From Eopsaltria australis (taxonomy: Eukaryota > Chordata > Aves > Passeriformes > Petroicidae): DNA of 64,000 nt. Below the pieces are notes generated by a model. It saw nothing but the letters and a program-made list of their open reading frames with translations, made no database searches and was not told where the DNA came from. The position numbers and the translations under genes are program-made. Positions 1-13,600 of the stretch are shown here, piece after piece (position 1 is the stretch's first letter; the number at the start of each line of letters is the position of its first letter). The stretch lies in contig JAVTVJ010000858.1 in the NCBI GenBank assembly GCA_034509425.1, forward strand, positions 558,001 to 622,000, read 5' to 3'.

Positions 1-3000
1 TTGTGCATGAAAGAGGGAATACACCACTTTGAGATCATGACTTAGGGAACACATTCATAATATGGGAGGCAATCCTTGCTATAGATGATCACACTCAGAG
101 ACAGGAGAGATGTTTTAATTTTTAATTTGGATGTTGACCCAAGAGATGGAATGGCAAGTTAGTACCACTAATGAAGCGCAAAGAAAAATAAATCCTCTTA
201 CAACCTCATGGTTTTATTGAGTTCATCAAAGGAGTTTGGTGGAAAAGGAGTGGAAGAGGAGAATATCAGTTGTCATGTAGAAGTATTTTAAATCAGACTG
301 AGCCATGCAGCACACTTTACATTTACAGCTGAGACAAAGCCTCAAGTTAGAATTAATGTTGCTCCTAATGACTGTTTTCACATTTACATAAAAATTCCTA
401 TCAGGCAGATGAGGGTCCAAGCTCAGGGATGAGGTCCCTGATCATGATGCTGGCAGGTGGAAGCATGCCACAGGCATGCCGAGACAAATGGGAGAAGATT
501 CCCCCTGAGTGGGTGGCACTGGCACAAGGGCAGCAGTCTGAACTGTTGACATTTTGGAGGACATTTCTCAGAGCACTTGAACTGGCAGCATGTAAGCTGT
601 CTTTTTATGAAATACAGAACTTATTAATGGGGAGGGATTTCTCTTGACACAGGTCTGGTAGAGTTTCTTAAAACAGAGGTAGCCATGTAACACACGCCAG
701 ATGCCAGGCCATAAACATGCATATTTCATCTGGATAATTTTACAGCTTAAAAATATACACTCCTCCTTAACATTCTGCATTTTTTCATTCAGACACTGCA
801 TATGCTTCCACTCACTACATTTTCCGTCTGTACCTTTACCTTACCGACTTGTCTCAATATAATCTTGCATTTGCTATCAGGATTAGTGTTACACTAGTGA
901 AATTTGCTGTATCTTTGTTCTTAGTAAAGTATTTCATAATAAAGCATTTCTTTCTAACCAATATAGAAATTACCTCCTTTTTATATCTGTCCTGTCCCGA
1001 TCCTGTAACAAGTTAAAGGTATGACAGAGTGCTGTTGTGTGCCACTTGCAAACACTCAGATCCTTCTTTTCTCAATGAACTGACCCTTCAAAAACACAGC
1101 AGCTCACCTCATTAATTGACATATCAAATTTCTTGGAAACAGAATACTCATACATCTCTCAGAGAAACAGATTCTGTCAACCTGCTGTCAATTATCTATG
1201 TCCCATATAATTAAAGATATTTTAAATATGCTTGGAAAGAAACTGTTGGGAAAAATATTCAATAAATTGACATTCAACACAAATAAAGTAGGAACCTACT
1301 GGCATGCATTTATTATTGTTTGGAATAGCTTAACTTGTCAAAGGAGTTGGCAAAGAATTTAAGTAATATTTATCTTTAGGGAGTAACACATAATAAAGCC
1401 ATTCCACATTTTTTGTTGCTTGGCTTTTTTTTTAATTGGAAATGCTCAGATACAAACTTCTCATAATATTTAGTCCTAACTTTCTGTTGCTGAGGCTGAG
1501 ATGCAGGTTGATACAGCAAAAGATGTAGTGAAACATGAACCTGACAGTAGTCATTGAAAATATTTGGATTTTAAATATTTTTGAAGCTGAAAATGATGAT
1601 TCATGTCTTTGACTAAAAATGATGATTATAAAGGCCTTTTGATTCAATGGTGGGAAGAGATAAGTCCATTATTTCGCATATTCTTTTCTGGGGATATTCC
1701 AGGGACAAGCTTCACATTCCTTCTTCCACGGAAAAACACCTCTTTAAAGTATTGAAACGCCAGATGCATAGAGACCAGGCATTTCTGAATACAACATGTT
1801 TGCTTTAATCCTGAGAAGGATCCATAAGGAGGTGGAAACCAGTACTTAAATGTTTCAGAGGAAGCATCCTGGAGCCATTTTCAGCTGATGAATAGCAGCA
1901 CATAGATGAGAAATCTCTGCAGAAACTATTCCATTCCAATGGGTTTAATTTGCAGGAGCAGACATGGACACAAACCACAGGCAAAAGGAAGGAGCTGACT
2001 TCATACCTCCCCACTAGCAATGAAACACTCAAATCTGAACCCAAAAATAGGCTTTAATTCTCAGTTTCAGATGTTCAAAGTAGAGAGCTTAGTTCAGGTA
2101 CACTGGTAATGCAAATAATATACTTAAATTGTCTTACTTGAGGAGGCTTATATTATTCAATCTGTTCTTAAATGTTAAGTCTCTCCTTTCAGTCAGGCAC
2201 AACTGGAGACCTGCAGCTGGACAGCCAGCTTGAGGGGAGTGGTATGGTGGATGGAACAAACAGAGTAATGTGTCATTTACACAATTGCACTGTCTGGGGG
2301 ACATCCCTAGAGCTGTTCTTGGTTTAATGCATTTAGTGTTTAGACAAACTCATAAAATTCAAATTATCTAACAAAACCTATTTTCAGAAAATCTCATATA
2401 TGTTTCAACAGACCAGTTTAAATAAATAGGATGATTTGGCTGGCAAAATTAAATTAATTCATCAGAATTGCAGATAAGGAGGGTGGTGAGTAAAGATTGT
2501 TACAGTAAAAGGCACAGGACAGATTTTCACTCATTAGTTTATTCAAAATTATCAACTAGGACATAAACAATTAGTCATGAAGTTGAAATCTTTAGTTGAA
2601 AAAGGTTAACAAGCCTAGCCAGGTATTAACAGATTAATAAAAGGTTTGTGGTGGACCCTGATAAAACTCCTGCAACAAGGTGAAACACCAAGTTAGTGTG
2701 CACACTCAACTCTATCCCTTATTGTCAAAATAACAATAAAAAAAAATATATATAATGTAGCAAACCCAGAGGCACCATAGTCTAAAAGCACAGTGTGGAG
2801 CTGAACCACACTGAGCATTCACCTCACTCCTTTAGACTGGTGGTTTAGGGTCACACCTGAGCCACCAGCCCTTGAGGTTGGCCAAGCCAATGTCAGTGCA
2901 GTAGGTTATTATAGTAAATAAAAGGGACTCTGTGGATTAAGAGAAAGCAGCCAAAGTATTTTTGCTTTTCCAGTGATCAAAAGCTTAGAATTATCAGAGA

Positions 3001-6000
3001 ATAAAAAGGCTAGCAAGACAATTTTCATTTTCTCTCTCTGGTCTGGTGTAGAAGCAAGTACAAATCTGTACAAAGAATACTACTGGTATTTTTTTCCTCT
3101 ACAGACTTATCTGCAGCAGTTTTCAGAGACTATTCATGCTAAATATGCTGTCAGACCCACCACCTTCTCTGGTGAAGAGAGATAAGGTTGTCCACTCCCA
3201 TTGCCCACCCTTTCACAGGAATGCCTTCACCATCCCCCATTCACCACAGACAGCCTGGAATCAGACACCTGGCTTGAGATAATTTATGGCTGCTTGAATA
3301 GAATTCTGTAATTCTTCTAGTCTACAGATCTGCTTTCTTTAGGGCCCTCAATCTGTTTTAGAGAACAATTAACTAACATATTCTAACAAATCTGTAACGT
3401 ACTCCAGTCTGATGACAAGGGTAATGCTTTTCCCAGCTCTGTCAAAAGGCAACAAATTCAAGTCCCAGAGACAGGATTAATAACTGTTCATAAGCAAAGA
3501 GCAGAAATCTGATTTATCTGAACACCTATTGGCCAGCTGGCCCATCCATTGCCCTTCTCTCTGCCTGCCATTCCTAACAGACAGAATATTTCTGCTTTTT
3601 CCTCCCCAGTCCAGACAAAACCCTCTGAGGTTGCAGGACTGCATGCTGCTGCTCTGAGGGACTTAGATGCCAGAACATAGACACTGGCAACTGACCACAC
3701 TGGAAACAGTATTGTGACACAGCATTATATGTGCATGCACATGCATACCCTGCTAGAGCAGAATCTGCCTAGAAATGAAGTGAGCATAAAGGGGAAAATG
3801 CATTGGAAGTCTAGACACATACGTATTTGTCTGGCTCCAAATTTTTCTGAGTTTATTAGCACAGGGTTGAAAAAAGTTTTCCACTACAAATTGCCTACAA
3901 TGAAACAAAAGTTTTTGAAATGTCAAATCATTTCTCTTTAACTGACTCTTTCAGGGGCTAAATTCAATCCCTTTTTTTTTCCACATGGAAGGAGAAAGGG
4001 AAATGGAGGTTAGGGGATGCTCCAGACATTGTCACTGGCAATGAGGCCTGGCAGGATACATCCCAGACATTCTGGCCCCAGTGCAGCCAACAGACCATCC
4101 TTGTCCAGAGAATTAGATGCAAAATGCTTTATTTCAGTGGTGAGAGACTGAAGGCCTGAGCACCCAAAGCACTGTTCCACTTCAGGCCATGCCTTTGCAT
4201 GTGTTGGGAGATCATGCTTACAATTCCCATGCTTACATCTGTGCTGTAGCATGTACAACTGAAGGTGCCACCAGAAGCACCACGTTTAGACCCCAGAATT
4301 GCAGATAACTGTGCTAAGCTAAAGGTCACTGACAAGACACTCAGCTCTAGCAGCCAGCAAAAAATACTCAATATGCTTGTAGAGAGTATGTGGAATATTT
4401 CAACCCTAACCCCAGACCTGAAATTTTGTATCAGTTCACAAAGAAGTCCACAAAATCTTGGACTTCGGCAAGGGTAGAGACAAACAGCCAGGTGGAATGT
4501 GCCCTATTAGCACTGTGCTACTGGCCATATTCTGTATGATGGGCAAAGGGGAAAGAAGTGGAAACAAACCCCAAAAGCAGTAATCCTACTCTTTTGTAAC
4601 TGGAAAATTCCTAGCAATTTAGAACAAATCTGACAACTGCTCTAAGCATCTTAAATAAAAAAGTGCTGCAGAGGTTGTAAGGTAACTTAGCAGCATCATT
4701 ACAAACAGGAACAGAAACAGCCCTGATAATTTCACATCTCTGAATCCCTCTTCTTCCTCCTCTCTGGAGAAACGTGTGAAGGGATTTTCTTACACAACCA
4801 AGAGGGACAATCTCTGCCTGTCTTCTTGCCTGCAGTGCTCTCACACACACTTATCTTGAAATGAGAAACGAAAATTTACCCCCCTACCAACTGCACCAGG
4901 GAGTTCTAGGTACCACTAGCTTGAAAACAAATGAACAAACAGCAAACCTCTTTGTGTTGAGTCATTGATTTAACAGATTTAATTTTGAAGTACTTCTGTA
5001 TTTTGAGGTAAATTACAAGTGTCAAGACAGATGTGCAAATAAACTAGTCACCCTACCTCTGTATACATTATGAGAATCAAAGTTAAGCGAGACATTTATA
5101 TAGTTTTCTTTGTTTTCTTTCATTTAATTAATATCTAACTAAGATACAGACACAAAAATCTCACTACACATTCACTAAAACTTAATCAGTTCCTTGTTCC
5201 TGTTCTACATCTTTTTATACTCATTTATTGGTTACAAAGGACAACATAAAAAGTGTCTACACATTTGCATTTTTCTTGTCATGCTACCTATGCATTTTGC
5301 TATTGTGTTGAGGTTCCTTTCCTCCTAAGTGCACATTGAAGTAGCTCTGGGGGTTATAATGGAAAAACAAACTACATCCAATTATTAGTGCATCAGAATT
5401 AATGTTCCAGACTAAAGTAAACTTTTCATGCCTCAGATATCATTTACAATTCTCTAGGGGAGACGTATGGAAGTGTCTATCTGTTTGGATGCTTTTTCAG
5501 TTCACTCTGAAAATCACAATGAACAAATGAAACTTCACCTGGGAAACAAACAAAACTGCTAATGAGCTCAAATGAGCACGTGGTTGATTTCGCATTAAAG
5601 TGGCTCCTAATACAGATTTAGAAACACAATGAACTTAATGCATGGTTTAGGAATCTTACCTGTAGTTTTGCCTGGCCCAGATTAGAAGAGAACTTTCTTA
5701 CTGTGAACATTTTCTTCTTTTTTATATAATGAAGAGTTTTCTCTCTCTGATGAAGGCAGGATAATGAGCAGGCAGCTGTGAGCAGTGGAAGAAGCAAGGC
5801 AAAAAAGAATTCTCGCCTTTCAGATGAGACAGAGGGATAAAATGCTTACATCCAAAATGTAAAATATTCTGTGCGTTTTTTTTTTGTGAGGGCACAAAAA
5901 CCCCCTTGACATAAGCAGGGCCCTGAAGAGCAGCAGAACATGAGAAGCACTATGCAGTAAAGTCAGTGTTTGTCACTGTCTGATTTAGTTTCAGTGAAGT

Positions 6001-7699
6001 AAAAGTCCACTTGTTTACTGGAATGACCAAGAAGTGTGGAAAACCTCTCTTATGTTAATGGCATATTTTATGCTTTATACATATAGCCTCCTGGAGTCCT
6101 CTTTTGAGAGAATCAAAATATTTAATTTTAAAATAGACTCCAGAGCAGATTCTGCAAAGTTATTAAGGTGTTATAAACAGCATGGAAGAAAAAAAGAGTC
6201 AACTATGAATTTTATTGTAATATTTGGATTTTTTCTTAAGAGTCTGACTCATGTTTTTTTACAATGTGAGTCTGGTCCAGCACGTCACTGTCTCTTGATT
6301 ACTTTACAAGTAACCAGTAGAGGTGAACAAAGCACATAGTTCTATTTGGGCAAGAAACCAAAGCATAGGTCTCCAGATAGAAACACCAAAAATACAATCA
6401 AAAATGGTAGCAGCAAGATTCTGAGAGAGTAAAAAATGAATTTATTGATATGCCTCCACACTTTTTGATTTCCTAAAGAACAAACAATCCAGAATCCAAA
6501 TGTTGAACTCTTTACCATAGTCAGTGTTTCTTCTACTCCACTCTGTGCTCTTTCTCTGTAGTGTACATGTGAGGTGTTTGGGTAGACAGCAAGAGCTACA
6601 TTTCGTGTGATCATTACGGAACTCCCTGGACACCATGTAGGTAAAAACAATTATTTCACAGCAACATCCAGTGAAATTGAATCAATCCATCACCCAAGAA
6701 AACCAATAGAAAACACTTAGAACTGAATGATTTGATCATCCAGAGCAGATCAGGCTGCAGACAAGCTCCAAGCAAGCTACCAGGCCCATGAAAACTCTCC
6801 ATGGGGAGTAAAGTGCAGACATCCTGGCAGGCTTGCACACACTCTGAAGACATGATTGTCCTATTGCCCATCCCATCAGTTGTCTGTGTGTCCCTTTGCT
6901 GTACTACTGCACTGTTTTGTTCTTTTTACCCACTCTGTAAACTTCAATATCCTGACCTACATCCCCAAATTAGGTAACTGAGGAAACTCTGTCTCATATA
7001 ATGGGCAAGTGTATGGGAGATAGTCTGAGGTCAAAAGGCTGAATTTAAATATCTTACATGGGGTATGGAGAGGTACCTCTACACTCTCCCCCTGCCCTGG
7101 TGTATGTGCAGTAGCATCCTGATGAAAAGTTCATTTTCACTCCTCTTGTGGCAGAATTAAGTTCCTTCAATTTTTCCTGTTGAACTTGCTACCTGTTCTT
7201 TCTAGGAAAGAAATTCAAATTGACTCAAAATCAAAAATAATCACTATATCACAATGGCAAAGGCATTAATTTAAAGACAAAAATAGTTGGAGTTGAATTC
7301 ATAGAGAGGAGATATTAATAGTGGCTTACAGTCAGGCATCCCATAGTATGGAGGCCAGGCTGGCCCTCCTGCAAAAAATGGTCCCTCAACATCAGAGTTC
7401 CTCAGTGCCTATGTCTCTGGAAAGAAAGAGTGTTTGGAAGAGGTAAACAATATAATTTATGCAGAAAATACTGAACAATCCTCCTGCAAAGATTGTAGGT
7501 GAGGAGTCCACAAATACCCACCCACTAAAACGTGTAGGAGAGGTAGAATTTGTCCGCCCTCCCTGTCAGAGAGCTTGCAGGTAGTTTTGGCTGAGACCAT
7601 TGGGTATTAGCCATCATCACCTTACATTTTTTTAAAGGCAGAGCTCTCCAGAATTCTATTCTCCGTGAGATTAACCTAGGAAAAAAAATCCATGAAGCC
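1..7699. other. Unique-looking non-coding sequence
   Basis: AT-rich, CpG-poor sequence with no recognised exon, RNA gene or interspersed repeat. It holds short homopolymers (for example a T run near 5878-5886), a short A/T run near 2740-2756 and a small hairpin at 463-479. Open frames here are all 103 codons or shorter, lie on both strands, and none resembles a known family. A very old, unrecognisable repeat could be present. Confidence 0.6.
463..479. repeat. Short perfect hairpin
   Basis: GCATGCC and GGCATGC form perfect 7-bp arms around a 3-base ACA loop. No gene lies beside it and no function can be assigned. It is short enough to be chance. Confidence 0.5.
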
Positions 7700-7951
7700 C
7701 TATATTGGCTCCTGGGTGTGGGTGTGTGATGGAGCTGGCTGGTTGTTGTGCTCCACTCTCAGCCTAGTCAAATTGTCTGTGATATTCGCACTCATGAAAG
7801 GGTCTAGCTGTGGCTGAGGGAAATATCTGGGGCTTTCTGAGTCTGCACATGGTTTCTGGGGCTTCTCAAAAGCTGTAATCTTGAATGCACTTTCAAAGTA
7901 CCATGGTTGCTGGGCAGTAATTTCAGACTCTCCTTTGGCCCTGGTCACCAT
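7700..7951 (-). other. Candidate 83-codon open frame with strong start context
   Basis: Read on the minus strand, this frame begins in the context GCCACCATGG, a full match to the vertebrate Kozak consensus, and stays open for 83 codons to a stop at the left end. The frame also stays open for 16 codons upstream of the ATG, back to a TAA. The predicted peptide is mixed and polar, with Pro/Gln/His-rich stretches in its second half, no signal peptide and no membrane segment. I do not recognise it. No polyadenylation signal is evident just downstream and there is no good polypyrimidine tract with AG upstream. A chance open frame is the most likely explanation. Confidence 0.12.
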
Positions 7952-9237
7952 GGTGGCAGGTGGATGATAAAGCCTTTTGTGTGGCCTACAAATGCATGTT
8001 TATCAAATGCTGCCTTGTTTAGCCTATAGGTATTTGCACAAACTGAAATTTTCTAGGGTAGGCTCCAGGACAAGAACCTGGACAAACACAGCAGTTCTCT
8101 GTCCCTAATTAGCTAGCAAACATCAGCACTGGAGATTACGGAACAGCCCTGTTGGTGCCAAACACTGTATAGAAGGTTCATGCCCAATCTTGCACTGCAT
8201 TTAATGTTTTGATGAATGATTGGTCACAAGGGAAAGAAGGGACGTTATGTTGCCCTTCAACTGACAAATGTGAACATAGTATTTCAGAAAGAAATTGTAC
8301 ATCTAGTAGTAACAACATATCCAGCCAGACACACAAAAGGCAGAAACAATTCTTTCTGGTTGGACTTCGGTATTCAGCCCTTTCTTGGTACAGATACTCA
8401 AACAACAGAAACATTTTCTGTGTGTGATGATACTCTGCATGTGTGCTGTAATTGGGGCACAGTGAGGCGTTCAGCTGGAGTAGTCTTTCTCCTTGTAACT
8501 TTCTGTTGGACTTTGACCTTTTTTTAAATCACTCACTCAGGAAAACTTTCGGCTCCGATTAAAACTAAAAGGAAGTTTACTCCTGTGCATCAGCAGGCAG
8601 GTAGACTTCCCCTCTACAGTGTCAAAAATGGAACTCTCCAAGACAGTCTTGATGACTCTCTTCAAAGACAAGTGTCAGTGCTTAAAGACCTGCACACAGC
8701 ACGGACCCTGCCATCAGTTTTCAGGTGCCTGGGTAACACCTCAACATTTGCCTGACAGCTTACACTGTGGCAAAATCAACTCTAGTCAATTAAACCAAGA
8801 ACTAGAAAAGGTGCCCAGGCAGTGGGACTTGCTACCCACACAGCTGAACTATTCTGGTACAAATCTGGGTGGAATGAAGATTACTATTTTAGGTGATCCC
8901 CAGATCTATAGCTAATAGAGAGTTAGGTGCAATACACACACATAGGTACTCATGTCCTGAAGTTTAGTGATATGGAGTCTGTGCAGTTGGCATTGGTGTG
9001 AGGCAAAAGTCCTGGGTGTGTTTTATTCATATCACTGAGAAAAAAAAAAACCAAAAAACTAAAGAATTTAACATTGTGCTCTGTCTTTTAAATTATTCTG
9101 TTCTTGTCCAGTTCTCATAAAGTCTAGAGCTCACTGGCCATGTATACTGCCAGGAGGGACTATCAGTGCATTACAGTCTGAGAATGCAAAATTATTTTGG
9201 TAAATTAAAGCACTATGTCCAGGGGCGGGGGGAAGGC

Positions 9238-9282
9238 AAAAAAAAAACCAAAAACAAACCAAAAACAAACAACCAAACAAAA
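9238..9282. repeat. A/C-rich low-complexity tract
   Basis: A purely A and C run built from AAAAACC, AAACAAACC and AACCAAAC units, directly after a G-rich patch (near 9221-9235). Similar tracts occur at 17441-17506, and in complementary T/G form at 20008-20185 and 40643-40724. It may be a decayed simple repeat or the tail of an old retroposon. Confidence 0.75.
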
Positions 9283-10274
9283 GCCAGATACAATGAACTT
9301 CAGCCAAATAAAGGACTTCCTTTGCCAAGGACAATCCACTGTACTAGCTCAAGGTGGTTTAGCAGTCTAGGAAACAGTCTAGTAAAAAGGGGTCTGGAAT
9401 AAAAGCCCAGAAATAGATGTGAATCCATTGTGTCATGGTCTTGTGAAAAAGGTAAACAGTGACTCTATGAACAGGAACAGTTTTACTTGGCCTTAGTAAA
9501 ACTCCACATTACATTGTTAAATATTTAGTGTGCATTGGGGAAATCTAGGGAATTTCCTTCTTCCTTCTCATTCTTCCCCTTTTCAAACCACTGTTAAGCA
9601 AGTGAAGAGGATTCAATGAAAAATAGAAAGACTAGAACACAAAAATATCTAGAAATTTTACCTCTGTAGAGAAATTGAAAGTGCCAAAAGTATTCAGTCT
9701 AGACACCAGAGGACTAAGTCTTCAGATATGGAAAAGCCAGCAGGAGGGGAATAATCTGTTTTCCACATAGGCATTAGATAAGATCAAGTGTCACAAACTT
9801 CCTGCAACACCAGACCATGTTTTCTGCTGAATCTGAAGACGTGCTGAGGGGAGGAGGATGCCCATATTAAGAGCAGGCTGGGCCATAGTTTTAAGGAGCA
9901 GATAAGCACACTGGTATGGGTGATGATCTCTTGAAAAACCATGCTTTATTTTCTATCATTTCCATATATATTTCCACTTCATTGGCATTTGTCTGAAATC
10001 ATGCTAGAACTAATGCCTGACTCTTTATTTACACTTGGAGCATCTCTATGCTCAGTGGTGATTTCTTACCATTTTTTGGACATTCATTTAGCTAATTTAT
10101 TGAATACTTAGTGTTAAATCTCCTAGTAGTGCAAATTATGTGGCACTTTAATTCCCACACACATTCGTAATCTTTGGTATATAGTATCCATACAGTTGCA
10201 TAATTTTTCTTTAATCCTCAGCAATCAGAAGGGATTTCTTCCTCATGGGAATGTGCGACTTTTTCCCTCTACAG

Positions 10275-10333
10275 TGCTTGAAAAGTTGCCTGTGGCCCTA
10301 ATCCATCAGGGATTTATCAACTACCTTTGACAG
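10275..10333 (+). other. Exon-like interval (probable pseudo-exon)
   Basis: A pyrimidine-rich stretch ending in CTCTACAG precedes this 59-base interval, and CAG|GTAAAA follows it, so both splice-site consensuses are met. In one phase it reads through 17 codons before a TGA near its end; the other two phases stop early. No homologous protein is recognised. Cryptic splice-site pairs like this are common in vertebrate introns, so a functional exon is unlikely without RNA evidence. Confidence 0.12.
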
Positions 10334-10568
10334 GTAAAAAGGGCTTTAAAATGGTGGGAACATCCTGAACACTGAAATATGAGAAAAGCAGTAACATCTC
10401 AGTCTCTCTATCATTCAAATGTAGAGAATAATTCTTAACCTGTGATTTCTATGACATTTTCTGCAAAATCACCAGAGAAGACATAAACATACTGTGTTGT
10501 TTGGGCACTTCGAAGATCAGGTTTCAATTTGAGCTTCATAAAGAAGACAGGAAGGACTGAGAATTCCT

Positions 10569-10631
10569 GTGAGACACACAGAGAGAGAGATGGTCTCCCT
10601 GTCTCTCTCTGTCCGTCTCTCTCTCTCTGCA
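10569..10631. repeat. Adjacent GA and CT microsatellites
   Basis: A (GA)n run at 10579-10590 is followed 11 bases later by (TC)n runs at 10602-10610 and 10616-10628. Because the two runs are complementary they form an inverted repeat, with 10-bp arms CAGAGAGAGA and TCTCTCTCTG, besides being simple repeats. Confidence 0.85.
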
Positions 10632-13600
10632 ACACTTCCCTCCCTCCATAAGAAATGAGGAGTCATGAACAGCCAAATACAGAATGAGCTGCACAATTTT
10701 CAGCTGTTCCCCAGGAAGAAAACAGTGTCACCCTTGCTCTGGGATTTTTTCTGCAAGTCCAACATAGGGTCCTCCTGTTGCTTATGAGACAATAATATAA
10801 AGGAAACTACCCAGAAATAAATGAGCTCCAAATAACAATCTTTTACTAGTCATATTGCATTTGCTCATATTTGTTATGATTCTGACTGCTGCCAGTTTCC
10901 AAAAAAATAAACTGTTCATTTATAAACAAATAAAACTGCAGTCTTCTCTTATCTAGATTAGCTGATAGATGTAAATCTGGCATGGACCAACTTCCAGTGC
11001 AAGAAACTCATTGTATATCAGATACAGTGACTCCATTTGTAGTTCCTCGTGTTTCAGCACCCACTCTACGGCTTTCATGAAAAATTATTTTTTCAAGAGT
11101 GGTATGTGCTATTACAGTCTATTTAATGTAAACCTTTACCACTGAAAAAGTGTAGAATGACTGATTTTTATCAAAATGCTCAGGACTGACAGCAAGGCTC
11201 TCAGAATCTGCTTCTTGATCACCTCCAGACATGATGCATGAGTTGGGTTATATCATGTGATCTCTGATTTGTGCAAAACAAGTACAATACTATAATTTAT
11301 TCTCAAAGTGGATTTTTGGGGATAATTTTATTACATGATGAAGTTTTGAGACTGCAGAGCTCACAGCAGTATAAATATCTTGACAGAAATTTTACAGCAG
11401 AAACCACCCAACTCCCCAGGTAAACCAATTCTCCAGTTAAGTAAAGAGTAGAACTGGCCTTTTGTTTGCTGAAGTAAAAATGGAGTTTTAAGCCAAGCAG
11501 CAACAAAGTTGAAAGTTTTCTAAATTATGTTTCTTCCTTTACTCTCTCTAGTTTTTAAAACATCAACAAGTTTATCCATCTTTCTTTGTGCTTGCATTGT
11601 GATTTTTTTCTTGAGATTTTCTAATAAAAGAGACAGGTAGCATTTTGCACAAACCAGATATATCCCATTGTTAATAGTGCTGCTCATTAGGTTAAAAATA
11701 ACAGTTTTGGTCTTCAACTGGAGAGAAAGTGTTCCCCAAAAATGCCCACAGATCTCTGAAAACAGCATTTATTTTCACTTAGTGTACCTGATTCTGATAT
11801 TATCTTGATCAAGCAGGACAGGAACAGCAAACCACAGAAAAGCTTCTAAAATCATCTCTCTTTGCTTTGTAAGCAGGCTCAGAATAAGAATCATTATTGT
11901 GACATCAGTACATCAGTACTTTCTCTGACCTCTTCACCCAACAGGAGTTTCTCTTTTTACTTCCTTACACCTCCTTCAATTCGTCCATGAAAAATTACCT
12001 GTGCTTCAGGTAATACCCTTCTCAAAACCAACTTGCCCACATTTGACAGTACAGGAGGCTTGATTGACATGGGAAACTCAACCCCAAACTAGTTTCACTA
12101 AGTGCTAAATGGGACAAAGGGAGTTTTTGACAAAGCCTTAGAGAAATGGAACACAGATGGCCAAGGTCACTCTGTTTGAGTCATTGCACAATCCTTACAT
12201 GGTAGCTACTTCAAATATATCCTTAATGTAACAGGAGAACATCAGACACCCAACACTCTGATAAACAGACCTCACCACATCCTGATTTGCATCCAGACTC
12301 TAGAGTTAAGCTCTGCTCATTCCTTTTAGCTGTGGTTTCTTCATACGGTTCTTGGAGGAAAGAAGAGAGTTGTTCAATTGACACAATATTTTGCAAGACG
12401 AGTCCCCAAATTACAAGAAGTTGAGCAACATTTGGCAAAGATTTTGGCATTTTCTTTCCTTCTTTCATGCATTTATCTTTGTCCAAAGTAGATCTTCTCC
12501 ATAACTCTCCTGTCAACACAAACTGCTCTGTTTGCTGAAGGAGTCCTCACCTCCTTTTAACCCATCCTGAACTTTGCAGCTTCCTTTTTATTTAGTTTTC
12601 TGTAGTAGACAATGTCTTTTCCTTCCTCCTCTCCTCCCACCCCCCAAATCATTTTCTTCTGCCTTTCGGAGGTTTTTCCTTTTTATTTTCTTTCCCTCAG
12701 GATGTGTCATGGTTTCTCTACCCCTTCAAAGGCTTTAGCAATTTTTTATTATTATCACTACTATTCTTTTTTCTTCTTAGTGTGTCTCCTTAGACAAACT
12801 TTTACTTGTAAATTTCTGTGTTAATGAAAAGACAGCAAGCATGGAAAAAACCCTACAAACTAAAACCACAAAAGTAGATTCCAGTCTTTCCATTTCCAGA
12901 AGACTTTTTGCCTTATTGGTAGTTCTGAGAGTGCAAAGGGTGATTTCTTTATCTGTTATCCTTTGAGAATTACATCAGTGAACAGCAATTTGAATTTCTC
13001 AGAAATTCTGTGGGACAAGTGCAGATGGAAGCAGGAATAGGAATATCACAATTATCCTGATCCTGCTCAGTACAAGCTGAAATGCTTTGAGGTGAATCTG
13101 TGCCACTGATGATGGAAATCATTCAGTGACACCTGAGTATAGAGGACGGACCTACACACTGAGAACTGTTTTTCAGCATGTTTGGACAGTGAGTAATGGC
13201 CACTGTTGAAAATGCAACTAATGAGAAAAGAGCACAATCGCTTTTCCAAAGCAGCTAACTACTTCTCTTCACTTCCAGCAGGAAAGGAGCAACATGTTAT
13301 TTAAAACACAAAACGAGCTGAAAGCCTACATAACCAGATTTGTAGAAATGAGGCAGAAATCCTTGCTTTGAGAATAATGTTAAACAAAGTACTGCACTTC
13401 CATAAGAATTCTTTGTGCTGGAAGATGTGCATGTCTTCACATACTTTTGAACATGCCTGTCTTCAGTGACATATCAGGAGTCTGGGCAGCAATTCTCAGA
13501 AATTCATTGACATTTTAACCATTTAGCCTGATATCAAATACACTCAACAAAACATTATCAGGCAGTGCAGGATTGGGTTTTATTACATCAGAGAGATGCT

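Noticed and set aside
12706..12716. TGTCATGGTTT, like the start of some bird LTRs
   Set aside because: No matching CA end, polyadenylation signal or target duplication was found nearby.
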